Made by a program: the position numbers and the translations under genes. A DNA stretch of 62,000 nt from Zygnema cylindricum (Eukaryota; Streptophyta; Zygnematophyceae; Zygnematales; Zygnemataceae): NCBI GenBank assembly GCA_037447655.1, contig JBBHKE010001736.1:1-62000 (forward strand). Reading direction: 5' to 3'. Each line of letters starts with the position of its first letter. Positions within the stretch are counted from its first letter, which is position 1. Shown piece after piece: positions 24,599 to 35,110 of the stretch. The notes beneath the pieces were generated by a model. That model was not told the origin of the DNA and ran no database searches. It worked only from the letters and a program-made list of their open reading frames with translations.

Positions 24599-24764
24599 TC
24601 ATTGTACGATAAAAATACATAAATTGCGTGACTAAAGAGCGTTGGCAAAAATGGTGTGACGAAAGAGGGTTACGAAATAATAATTCGTATTTTCGTTTGG
24701 GTTTTGGTGGACTCATGCCCACTTTGTCCAAATGTAATACAACATGCGCAATTTTTAAGAATTA

Positions 24765-25760
24765 GGGTACGACCCTATGTCCTTGTAACTTAGCGAACTT
24801 AATTTGTTTTTTAGCGCGGATCCAGCAGATCCAGATTTCAAGTGTCTTTTATGTATTTACTCCAAATTGTTGCTTAACTTTGTGACGATTGTATATGTCG
24901 AAACCCCCTTTGACGACTATCACCGTGTACACACACCATATTTTTCGCAACTTTTTGAATTGTCACACCACATCGTAACTTCTGAAACGATTTGGTATGT
25001 CTCGCGTCTTTTTGTGATATTGTAAACGTACAGCTTTACAACCATGGTTGTACAACATGCATTTGCATTTGCCTATCTTGTTCGACCGCCATGGATGAAA
25101 ATATATTTCTTTAGACATTTGCAAATAGACTTTTTTCATTGCGCGTTTATTGTATTATTCCCAACGTCACTTAGCTCGCGCATGTGCGGTCGCTTTTAGC
25201 ATTGAGCATTTTGAAATGGCGAAAGTATCGCTCTGGAAAATTTCCTTCGCTGCACTTAAAGCCAACTTGTGGCAGAATAAGAAATAGTGTAGCTCAAAAG
25301 GGTGAATGGGGCTCAAGGTGACACGGGCAGTGAGTGCAAGCAGCAAAGGCGACTCAGAAGATTTTTCACCTTCGCAAACTTTCCACCTATCCATGAAATG
25401 ACACTGCACCATCGAGACCCTTTAAAAAAAAAACCTTAAAAGGTGCATGCGGACAAAAACGAACAACCCTGTCATTTTTTACGTTGTAAAAAAATTTAAA
25501 AAAAATTGTCACACGTGAGAATATGTTTTCCTTTTTGTGGAAATGGTTATACCTTATTTAAAACACATTGCTGATGTGTTTTATGATATTTTTAAATATG
25601 ACATGACAGTGGGTCGAAAAAACGCGAGACAACAAATTTCGTACATCTTAAGTTCAAGGATGATGCAAAATGTTCTACAAAGTTGCGATTTCTTCGTACA
25701 GTTGCAAATTTAGCAGTATGTCTCTAATTTTTAAAGGAAATGACAAAAAAAACCCTTACC
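24765..25760 (-). mobile_element. GGGTA-TIR family member, reversed (copy 2)
   Basis: Counterpart of 11088-12105 in block copy 2, with the same TTA-GGGTAC left border and GATCCAGCAGATCCAG block. No coding capacity. Confidence 0.55.
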
Positions 25761-26986
25761 TAGCCAAGTTGTGTAATTCTGTGAGCTTAATTGGTACACA
25801 GAATGTCTAGCTTATATAAAGCTTCTAGGATATGTTTGCATTTTTGAATTTGGCAATGAATAAGTGCCACCCCTGGCATGCAAAAACTTTGACCGACTAC
25901 ACCCTGTGTAGCTTGGATTCCCTTGAGTCCGCAACAAAAAGAATCACTGAAATTGCTCACCTGAGCATTAAGTTATGGCAGTTTAAAGAAAACATATTTA
26001 TACAGATGACCTTTGGGAGAGAGGGCTTTCAAAAAAATGTTTTTCCTAAGAACTTACTCATAACTCCTCTACACCAATCAAAACATCGTACGCTAATTAA
26101 TGTACATACAAAGTACGGTAGGGGCCGTACTTTATGTACGCAAATATTCGGCACCACTCTCGGTCTGCCACGTGGGAAATAAGTAAGTAATCTCCATTCT
26201 ATCCATTTCTTCTCCGACATCCTATAGGATGGTGCCACCGGTCATCTCCACTTTGACAAAGAACTCCCAGAAAAACCTTTCCGGCATGCCGGCACTCACG
26301 CATGTCGTCCGTTCGTAATTCGGCGATAAATGTCGGTCGTTTGATCTGATGGTGCGCCGAATAATGTTGACCGTTAAAATTCAATGGTCATCGTTCCGTG
26401 TTGATAGGTTAATTTCTACGGTCCTCATCTCGATTGACCATTGAAATTCTGTCTTAGTTTAAGAATCGTTGATCGCGAAACAACATTCGATTTCGTTTTG
26501 TTCATTTCATGCGGTACACTATTTAGTGCAGTACTGTTCGTTTCCATGTTTCATTTCGTTTCGTAAGCCACTAAATAGAATGTGTCGCCGTGTCACTCTT
26601 TAAATACTTATCAAATACAACGTGGGTATCGATTCATAAAGACCTAACTGCTATTCCGTACGGTTGTCTTCCGGAGGTCATAGGATCAAATCCTGTTATT
26701 GGCAGCCTATCTTTTGCAAAAGTTCTGTCTTCTGCCTGTCTTCTCATCAGCCTATTTTCTCATCTGCCTATTTTCTCATCTGCCTGAGGAATCCATGGCT
26801 GCCTACTATCTTTTACAAGAGCTCTGTATTTTGCCTGTCTTCTCATCTGCCAAAGGCAGCCATGGCTGCCTGCCAATTCTCAGTGACTACGATAAGTATG
26901 AGAATTGTAAAATGCTCAAAGAAGATAGACGATAAAAAACCCTAGACTGACTAAGAAGATAGACATTAAAAAACCCTTTTTCAACC
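25761..26986 (-). mobile_element. Copia LTR-like terminal region, copy 2
   Basis: Counterpart of 12106-13299: the RNase H stop codon, a purine-rich stretch and a GTTGAAAAAGGG border lie next to 26986. The first border base is changed compared with copy 1 (GG for TG). Confidence 0.5.
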
Positions 26987-26999
26987 GTCCCTTTATTTT

Positions 27000-27783
27000 T
27001 TAGTCTATCTTTTCTTTCAGTCCACACTTCTCCCTACAAAATATCAATTTGGGAGAGGGAACGGGCATATTCATCATAACTGCTACCATCTCTCTATCCG
27101 GTCTATATTCCAAAATAATTATTTGATTATCAACCTTCTCTCTAACAAAGCTCAAACAAATATCCATATGCTTTGCTTTAATGTGATGCTTAGGGTTTGC
27201 ATCAATTCCAATCGCAACTTGATTGTCACAAATTATCTTTTGCACTCCATTCTTCATATATCCTATTTTTGAAGCAAAGATTTCACCCACATTAATTCTT
27301 TCAGAGCCAAAAGAGAGGCCATATACTCAGCCTTTATGGTGGACTGAGCAATCACCTTTTGTTGCTTGCTGCTCCAACAGCAAACCCCATTCTCAACATA
27401 CAACACATACCCAGAAGTACACCTCCGCATCTGAGCATCCCCATAACTGGCATCACCCCAAGTGGGGATGTCAGTATTATCCCCTCCTAAATGTTACCAC
27501 AAATTTCTTTTTCCTATCAAGTATCGTATGACCCTTTTGGCCGCTTCCCAATCTTTCTTCTTAGGATCATTCTGACTCCTACTTAGTACCCTTACAGCTG
27601 TAGCTATATCAGGACGAGTACAGTTTATAAAATAGATCAAACTACCAACAACCTAGCTGTACGGAATAGTTTGCATGAACTTGCTTTCCTCGGGTCCTAA
27701 CTCATTATCTAAGATCAACACTCCCTCTTCTAAGCTCCCCTCATTTCTCTTTTTTAAGTCCATTGGAGATGTACAGCTATTTT
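27000..27783 (-). pseudogene. Copia reverse transcriptase C-terminus plus RNase H
   Basis: On the minus strand: VGSLIYFINCTRPDIATAV (the copia connection block after the RT), then KRVIRYL, WGDASYGDAQMRRCTSGY, WSSKQQKVIAQST and GVQKIICDNQVAIGIDANPK. The frame ends KEKID and stop TAA at 27000. In-frame stops (for example before VGSLIY) and shifts show it is dead. The N-terminal RT is missing: at 27782 the sequence switches to an LTR fragment of another element. Confidence 0.85.
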
Positions 27784-27966
27784 CAATGATACCCACCTGT
27801 TATTTAGACCTCGCACTGCCACCTAAGTACACCCATAGCTATAACTTTTGAAATATAACTCCAAATCGCGTGATTCTTTCGCGAACGTCTACCAAATTTA
27901 GTAATCTGTAATCATAACTCCTAAGTACCCTTTTATAAAGAAGTTTGATTCGCTATTACTGTTACA
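27782..27966. mobile_element. Truncated LTR, same family as the solo LTR
   Basis: Matches 24413-24598 with few differences and ends with the same CTGTTACA terminus. The 5' three quarters of the LTR are absent, and the sequence abuts copia RT sequence, so an insertion here was later truncated. Confidence 0.8.
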
Positions 27967-28006
27967 ATTTGACCATACTTGCCGTACTTATGCAATTCAT
28001 GCTCAT

Positions 28007-28983
28007 CATAGATGTCTCATGCGCATAAAACTCACGCATGAAACGCCAAAAAAATAACGAATATGCGCATGAAACAAAGTTCAAATATTATAAAATGCGT
28101 TGATCGACTTTGACTTCATACTAAAAATAAAAATTAAATAATAGTAAAACATTCAATCGATAACGAAAAATAAGATGACAGCTTAATCATCATTTCAAAA
28201 AGTTATAAACGAAAACCAAATACGATTCGCTAAATGCTGAAACTGCACCAACGATCAAACTGTCACCTTGCCAGCGACCGGACTACCTCGGCGCTTGACT
28301 CATCTACTGAGCCGAGGCACCGCCGGCGCCTTATCAGCGCCATGCCGGCGCTTGTCCCTATTACAACATGTCACCATTCACAAATTTACAATTGAAGCAA
28401 AAATAAACCATTTTTGAATGTGAAAATTGACTAATGACAATCATAATTGAAAAAAAAAATCCATTTTTGTATATCAACTTTCAATAATGATAAATTCTAA
28501 ATTGAAGCAAAAAATAGCCATTTTTGTATTTCAAATTGTTAATGAAAAAATCATAATTGAAAAAAAAAATCCATCATATCCCTTTGGAGCCTTAACACGC
28601 TCCCACTTTGCTCCTCGAGGCCTAGACATGGCTCCTGTGAAGAGGTTCGTGGAAGCTTCAAGTGTGGCTTTAATCAAGCTTTGAGTGGCGGATTCAATGG
28701 CAGCTTCTTTGTAATGATAAACCTTACAAATTTCTTTCAAACTTCGCCAGCGGAAATGAAACGTCACTTTTCAGAATTTTTTGTACATTGTATCCGTACC
28801 GTACAATTTTCTTTCAAACTTCGTGCGCGAAAATAAAAGGTATCTTTTTTAAAACTTCCGTACATAATCTTCGTATGTTTTATCCGTATGAAAAGTATAC
28901 GCATTTAACGTTGGATTCAAAATCTGGAAAAAATAACGAAATTTCGTACAAATGTCAAAATTCGTACGAATGAGACATCTATG
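28007..28983. mobile_element. hAT-like non-autonomous element, 977 bp, 8-bp TSD
   Basis: Ends CATAGATGTCTCAT and ATGAGACATCTATG are perfect inverted repeats. The flanks are ATGCTCAT at 27999-28006 and again at 28984-28991, a perfect 8-bp target duplication as made by hAT transposases. The interior has a GC-rich foldback at about 28286-28350, imperfect direct repeats at 28380-28575, and a 78-codon frame on the minus strand (28531-28767, with GAMSRPRGAKWERVKAPKGY) that could be a captured gene fragment. I see no transposase. Confidence 0.88.
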
Positions 28984-29209
28984 ATGCTCATGGACTACAT
29001 TGATTAAGGGTGAACCTCCATCAGGGGAAAAGTGAGGTTCATTACTGGAAAAAATTCATTTTCGTACAGGTACAGCTCATTTTTGTACATGGCCGTAGTG
29101 TTTTCTTTTTAAACATGATTATTGGAGATTCGTCAAAATTATCTAAACATTTGGGCGACAACGTCGACGGTCCTATTATGGGTTTTCGAACTAGGCGGTC
29201 ACTTAGCTG

Positions 29210-29251
29210 GTCTCCTCCCTAGGTAGTCTCTTCAGGGAGGAGACTACCTAG
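29210..29251. repeat. Two overlapping, mutually exclusive hairpins
   Basis: GTCTCCTCCCT (29210-29220) pairs with AGGGAGGAGAC (29234-29244). CTAGGTAGTCT (29219-29229) pairs with AGACTACCTAG (29241-29251). Both stems are 11 bp and perfect, and they share bases, so only one can form at a time. Confidence 0.85.
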
Positions 29252-29315
29252 ACATTGGACGTGTATAGTTTTAACGCGTGGAATGGTCATCTATGATCCA
29301 ATATAGAAACTAAAC

Positions 29316-30145
29316 TAGTGTTGGGTATCGAGGACCTTTTGCCGATATTCGATATATATCGAATTTCAAGTACCCGATAATTGATATATTGCTTCGATAT
29401 ATCGAATATCAAATTATCGCGATATATTGGCGATATATCGCCAGTATATCGTATCGCCGATATATCGAAGCATAAAAAAAAAAAAATGAAAATTCTCATA
29501 AGTTTTCAAAGTCACGTGCCTTCGGACAAAGTGACCGTATAATCTTTGCCGATAAGAAATACGGTTTTTTCTCGAAAGTCAGCAGAGTGAAGGAGATCTC
29601 TGAGGTACATTGACGAGGTACACTTGTGAAGTACACATACATAATACGCAAGTACGGTTTTCCATACTAAAATGGTCGGTTTCCAATGATTTTAGAGATT
29701 TGATAGTCAGATTTCATAGAACCACTCATATCAGAACACTAATGTAAAAAATTAATTACAGACGATACGCGATGTACCCGAGGCCTCTGTAATTCATAAA
29801 TTTTGTTGTCTGTACTATGAAAGAGACCTCTTGATGTAGCCATACCCAAAATAATTAATTATATGAATTATAGAATTGGTATTTTTTTGTCGGCTACATT
29901 TTGCGGCGTCTATCTTTAAGCCACGGAACGAAAATCACGTCGTACCTGGCGTATCAGACAATTTGTCTTTTACGTTAAAATAACACATTATATAAAAATA
30001 TAAAATATTAAATTTAAAAAATACTATATATCGCGATAATTTATGTTGGCCGCGGTACGATTTATCGAGGATTCTGCTCGATTAATATTCAATATATCAA
30101 ATATTGAAATTATCACGATATGAATTTACCCGATACCCAACATTA
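29316..30145. mobile_element. TAGTGTTGGG-TIR element (hAT-like), copy a
   Basis: Starts TAGTGTTGGGTATCG and ends CGATACCCAACATTA. Full-length relative at 41731-42526 in opposite orientation. Rich in self-complementary CGATATATCG motifs. ATAGAAAC occurs right after the element and also at 29303-29310, five bases before its start, so a target duplication with a small slip is possible. No transposase. Confidence 0.78.
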
Positions 30146-30431
30146 ATAGAAACCCTACATGTGGCATACGCCACGCACCTCCGGACAGAGGTTGCTAAAG
30201 TTTAAATTTTGCATAACCGAAACCGACCGTTTTTTTTTTTTTTCAAAATCTGACTAACTGACGCCCGACCGGGTTATGTCACGCTCCAAAATTGTTAACC
30301 GTTAACCGACCGACGTTTACGAAAATAAAAGTTAACCGAAACTCGATTTCTCGCGACTAACCGCGCCCGCCCGTAACCGAAAAAGTTCAAAATTAACTAA
30401 TGTACGACTTATAAATGAGCCAAAAATTACG
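30146..30431. other. Non-coding, rich in TTAACCG motifs
   Basis: Contains a T15 run and several repeats of AACCGACCG / GTTAACCG type between 30215 and 30380, probably another decayed element; no borders were found. Confidence 0.35.
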
Positions 30432-30590
30432 ATTTGTCGCGTTCCCTTAGATTTGCGAATTGAATAATGTTTACTAACGTGCCAGATTTGCGACGCTTTG
30501 TGCGTTCCCTAAGATTTCCAAAATGAATAGTGTTACCGTGTCAGATTTGCGACGCTTTGTCGCGTTCCCTAAGATTTGCAAAATGAATTT
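30432..30590. repeat. Tandem repeat, about 55-60 bp, 2.7 copies
   Basis: The unit reads ATTTGCGACGCTTTGTCGCG then TTCCCTAAGATTTGCAAAAT and a short variable part. Starts near 30432, 30485 and 30544. Confidence 0.75.
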
Positions 30591-32171
30591 GATTTGCAAA
30601 TACAGGGTACCTCAATTAGCGACTAACACGCTAATAGCGATTCACGGTGTAACGAAAACCACCAAAAAATCTTTGTCGAAGATTGTGCCGTGACGCCTCC
30701 ACCACTATCCCTTGACATCCGTAATTTGCGGCGCCACGACGAAACACGAACGACAAAACAACGATAAAAATGACAAAACACGAATGGACAATTGTACATT
30801 CACGTAATATAATTTTGCGGCTGACTGTACGAATACAAAATCAGATAGGGTGATTTTGGAATCTTTGACACGCTTGCCGTCAGAACATGAACCTACTTGC
30901 ATCCAATCGAAATCAACCATGCAATCGAAATAAACCACGTACGCGATAGATTCATCGCTGACACGACCTGATGGAGAAGTGAACAAAATATTAAACGTAT
31001 TCGTACAATTACTGTCGTACGATTATTGTCGGCTCCTGATGGAGAAGAGGACTAATTATGTACGGATCAGGCGGCTAAATCAACGACACTGTACCAAAAG
31101 CCAGTGCGGCAATACCATATTTACAGCCAACAAAGACTCGGTACAATAAAATATCACCGCTATGTCGGTTATCCAATTGTTGTCGTTCGTTCGAATAAAC
31201 GACACGTGGAAACAGCGTAGAAAGGACAGTGACACGTCGACCTTTGTTCTTGTAGATTCTCCGAAGGTCGTTGACAAGGACCGCCCCTCTAACAACCTGC
31301 CATCCCTCCCTCCGCCCTTCAGCTACAATATTTTTAAGGGCAATCATAAACAAAAAAAGTCGCTGGCCTTACACTTGCAAAATTGTAAAAAGGCAATGTA
31401 CACTCGTTCTTAAGGTAATGTGAACTAATTCAACATTAAATATCAACCGTGCGTTTTCGTTTGCACCATTGAATTGTCTGAAATCGTGCGAACCCAATCG
31501 TAGGACCCGAGCACACGCGCGAAATGTTTTGGCTTGTCGAATGTCATAATCTGACGAAAAATAAAATCCTACTGGTCGAATATTTTGTGTGGAATTAAAT
31601 GTGCTCATGAATTAATTTTCCTCTATAGGTAGACACGTGTCCTTAGGTGGAAAGGCGAAAACCTTTCAAGGTGGAAAGTTGTTCAACAAATTCGAAAACG
31701 CTACAGTAGAGAAGTTAAATAGTGCAATTTCATTGGACACCGTTTCGGCTGACAGAATTAGTCATTCTTCGTGTCACACTGTAACAGGCGGCAGATTTCA
31801 GAAGAAAAAAAACGTTTTTAACCAAAAGTGAATGAGTACTTAAACAGTTTTTACACGTCGGAGACCGCCGTAGAAACGTAGCTGTGTTCACACGTGCGAA
31901 GCGCCGGCACGCTTTGACCTTAAAATTTCCGTACATGTACAAAAGACCTAAAGAAAGCGGTTAAAAAGATCGCCTCTTCGATTCATTTTAGGACGCCTTA
32001 AATTGCGTTGTACCTTTGGAGAAAAAGACAGACATCTCAACAGGAGTTTAAAACTGTTAAACCCTAGATCGATCTGAAAAATCAAATCTTTTTAAATCTG
32101 GAAGACCTTTTCCTGCCACGTGGCGCTTGCTAAAAGCTCTTATGTCCCATCGTCGTGGCGAGTGTCCAGCC
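30591..32171. other. No assigned gene
   Basis: Contains a TACACCG-type terminal-repeat relic near 30638-30655 (GATTCACGGTGTA). An open frame on the minus strand at 31075-31353 has balanced composition (VRGAVLVNDLRRIYKNKGRR) but matches nothing I know. The last 200 bases are the upstream region of the secreted-peptide gene and contain CACGTG at about 32117. Confidence 0.4.
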
Positions 32172-32515
32172 ATGGCCGCCACCTTGGTCTTCGTGACAGT
32201 CCTCATCTTGGCGTGCCACGTGGCACTCGTAATGGGAGACTACGTCGGAACCATGTCGGCGCCTGACAGTAAGTTTTCCCCTCTTTTATCCCTCCTTTCC
32301 CTCCTTCCTGATCTGCGGTCCATGCCTTCACACGTGCGAAATGTAAATCTGATTGGCTCCTCTGCCTGGTCTGTCCGTACGGTTGTGCTGCAGAGTCGGC
32401 TCTGGAGGCGGTGAAGGCGGCCGTCGTGAACAAGGAGAAATTTCCCGTAGTCAAATGTGGTGACAAATCTTTTCCTTTGCGGTGCGACAATTCCCGTCGC
32501 GTGTATTTCATGTGA
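32172..32515 (+). CDS. Small secreted peptide, unrecognised (2 exons)
   Basis: Exon 1 is 32172-32268 and exon 2 is 32394-32515, joined by a GT-AG intron (CA|GTAAGT donor, CTGCAG acceptor) with the reading frame kept across a split lysine codon. The product is 72 residues. The start sits in GCCATGGCC, a strong plant initiation context. Residues 2-21 form a hydrophobic signal peptide (MAATLVFVTVLILACHVALV) with likely cleavage just after, leaving a basic mature peptide with KCGDKSFPLRCDNSRR and two cysteines ten residues apart. Exon 2 is GC-rich compared with its surroundings. The stop TGA overlaps a perfect donor-like GTGAGT at 32512, so a third exon could replace the last two residues and extend the protein. 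I do not recognise the family. Confidence 0.6.
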
Positions 32516-33189
32516 GTGATTGTCGCTGGGTGCACTCTAAAATCCCCAATTCGCCAAGCATCTCTTTAATCCAAATCGACGCTTTGGATGTATGACACGC
32601 CGTCATATATTCAACTTCCGTTGAACTAAGTGCAATTGTCAACCAAAGGCGAGAATTCCAAGAAATTGCCACACTGCTAAAACAAAAGCCATAAGCGGAC
32701 GTTGACTTTTTTGTATAGAATTCGCCACCCTAATTTGCATCGCAAAATCAAATACAGTCATACAACTCCAATTCAAATCAAAATAATTATCCAATTTCAA
32801 CTGTACTTGCAAATGTCGATATTTGCTTCAGGGCCTCCTAATGAATCTTCTAAGGCGTTTGACCAAAAGCGCTGTTAAAATATTAGGCCACGTGGCCACA
32901 CTCAAGTACATTCAACGTCCAATAGCCTCATGATAAGGCTTGTCAATTGTCTCCTTAAATTTGCGATATTGTACGTTTGGGTCAAGCGGCGTCAAAACTG
33001 GCTTAGAATCTAAGATAGAAAACTTCATTCACACATCTTTGCAATACTGTGCGTATGACAATTTTGTATTTCCATTAACGAATCTGAAAAATTCCACGCC
33101 AAAAATATAACGTACTTCACCCAAAGTCTATAACCTTAAAATGTGGGCGTAAACAGGCCTTGAATTTCTCAATTTGCGAAATTTAATAT

Positions 33190-33815
33190 TCCCATTAGCG
33201 AATCTTAAAAAGTCATCCACGTAGACCAAAAATGTGATTTGGTCCTCCCGTTCACCTTTTACTTAAACGTCAAAATTTGAAATAATACGAACTTTTCCAA
33301 ATTATGTGAAAGACCTTATGTAACCGTAAATACCAAGTCTTGGGCACCGGCTTAAGTCCATACAAAGATTTTCGCAGCCGCCACACCTCCCTTTCATTCA
33401 AAATCGCCCCCTCCGGCACCTTGATGTGTACTTCCTCCTCTAATTCTCCATTTAAAAACGCCGTCTCGACATCGATCTGGTGCACATGCTTATTAATGGC
33501 AACGATAATAACAATAATCATCCTCAAAGAATCAAAAGTCACTACTGGTGCTTATGTCTCGGTATTATCTATTCCCTCCCTTTGTTGAAATCACTTACAC
33601 ACTAACCGAGTCTTATGCTACACAATTTCACCCGATGCAACATTTTATTTCTTAAAATATCCACTTAGCATTTATTGCCTTTTTCCCTTCATCCTTAAAT
33701 GTACGGTTGTCAATAATAGATTGAAGCTTTTTCTCCCATGCTGATTTACAATGATTTTCCCAATCGCACGATTTGCGAGCTTTGATATACGATTGCGGAT
33801 CGCCATGCAAATTTT
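33190..33815 (-). pseudogene. Copia reverse transcriptase fragment
   Basis: Minus-strand blocks in order: WEKKLQSIIDNRTF (33680-33750), VHQIDVETAFLNGELEEEV (about 33430-33490), VWRLRKSLYGLKPVPKTWY, then ITFLVYVDDF at about 33210-33240. The YVDD motif (33212-33223) carries the two catalytic aspartates of reverse transcriptases. The blocks lie in different frames, so it is inactive. Confidence 0.85.
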
Positions 33816-34009
33816 CACATAATGATTTCTATAAGCAGTCCTCCTCCCTAGCCGTCAAAATGTAATAATGCGAATTCTCTATATATCCCCCCATCCAGTC
33901 AAAAGAAACACGAGCCGATTTTTTCTCCTTTGTTCTGTATCATACTACGCCTTGACTCAAATTAGTTCTTCTCCTTTGGTTCCTCCTCAATAACACTTGA
34001 TGCACTAGG

Positions 34010-34282
34010 CTAAGAGGATGAAGATTTTCGAGTGTCTGAAGACATTTGGGAATTTTCACTTCGAGAATCTCCTCCAATGTTATCCAAATCTAATTTTTTT
34101 ACAATTTCCCTTTCCCCTCTTAACATTGGAGGCCGATTCTGGCTCAATTTTTGAATCCGGGCCTTCAATATCGAAAATGGCATAGTCTTAATAAAAATCA
34201 AGATTGGAAATTGGCTTTGCCGATCGAGAGATAGTGGATAGGTCCTCTTGAAAGTCCACATTTTGAGATTCCTCAATGACAT
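34010..34282 (-). pseudogene. Copia integrase-RT linker region
   Basis: A serine- and asparagine-rich frame (GGDSRSENSQMSSDTRKSSSS) between integrase and reverse transcriptase, where copia polyproteins usually have a low-complexity linker. Assignment rests on position and composition. Confidence 0.5.
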
Positions 34283-34346
34283 TGTGAATCAGATCATAGA
34301 CCTGATAATGGCTCGCTTTCAAACTATAACCACTAAAACAATAAAA

Positions 34347-35110
34347 CTAACTTCGAGATGCAAATTTCCCTTTCCTCTTTTGAGATTGAACATACACCAT
34401 GGCACAAAATCCCCAAATTAGAATGTGATAGAAAGCTGGTTTCTGGCCATACCATAGTTCATATGGTGTTTTCTCCTCCAAAACCGATGTAAGCCTCGAA
34501 TTACAAATGTAATTTGCGGTTAAAATTGCATGTCCCCATATATTGATGCTTCGACTAGATCTATGTATTATAGATCGCACCCTTTGTTGAAGTGTCTGGG
34601 TTTTCCTCTTTGGAATGTCATTAGACTCTGGTGAATAGGGTGCGGTCTATTGATGTGTAATTCCCGATTCCTTGCAATATGCATAAAAAATTATGAATTC
34701 CCTACCGTTATCGGATCGAATACATTTTAGTTTTCTCTAACATTGCCTCTCAGCCATGACATGCCACTCTTAAAAACGTTCAAAAACATTGATTTGTTTT
34801 TGAGTAGCATTACTCCTGTGAATCGTGAGAATTTCATTCATTACCACTATATTGTACTTATTTCTTCCATTTGTTTCCGGTTTGTTGTCTCCACATAAGT
34901 TAATGTGTACCAATTCAAGCTGGTACTTGGAAACATCGATCGAATCTTTTGGCGGATGGGGCTTCCGAATTTGCCGCCCCTGGCTACACCCCTCGCATCC
35001 ATTAATCTTTTCCCTCGATGCCAAATCCAATCCTCTCACAATCCCATTTTTTATCATTCGGCGTAAGCTTCACTCGGATGTATGGCACATTCGGTGGTGC
35101 TAAGTGTGAG
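34347..35110 (-). pseudogene. Copia integrase region
   Basis: The N-terminal part reads HHRMCHTSE, a stop, then SLRRMIKNGIVRGLDL and CEGCSQGRQIRKPHP. These are the H..H and CxxC residues of the pre-integrase zinc finger. LELVHINLCG begins the catalytic core. The distal part at 34347-34580 has WGHAILTANYICNSRLTSVL and KTPYELWYGQKP, a typical copia integrase C-terminal block. Integrase inserts the element cDNA into the genome. Stops and shifts disable it. Confidence 0.85.

Larger units (their letters stand above)
19524..27466. repeat. 7-kb duplicated block, copy 2 (with 945-bp insertion)
   Basis: Collinear with 6787-13774. The extra length is explained by the solo LTR at 23654-24598 plus small indels. 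The copia RNase H at its right end continues past the point where copy 1 has its deletion junction, so copy 2 keeps the more ancestral arrangement there. Confidence 0.85.
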
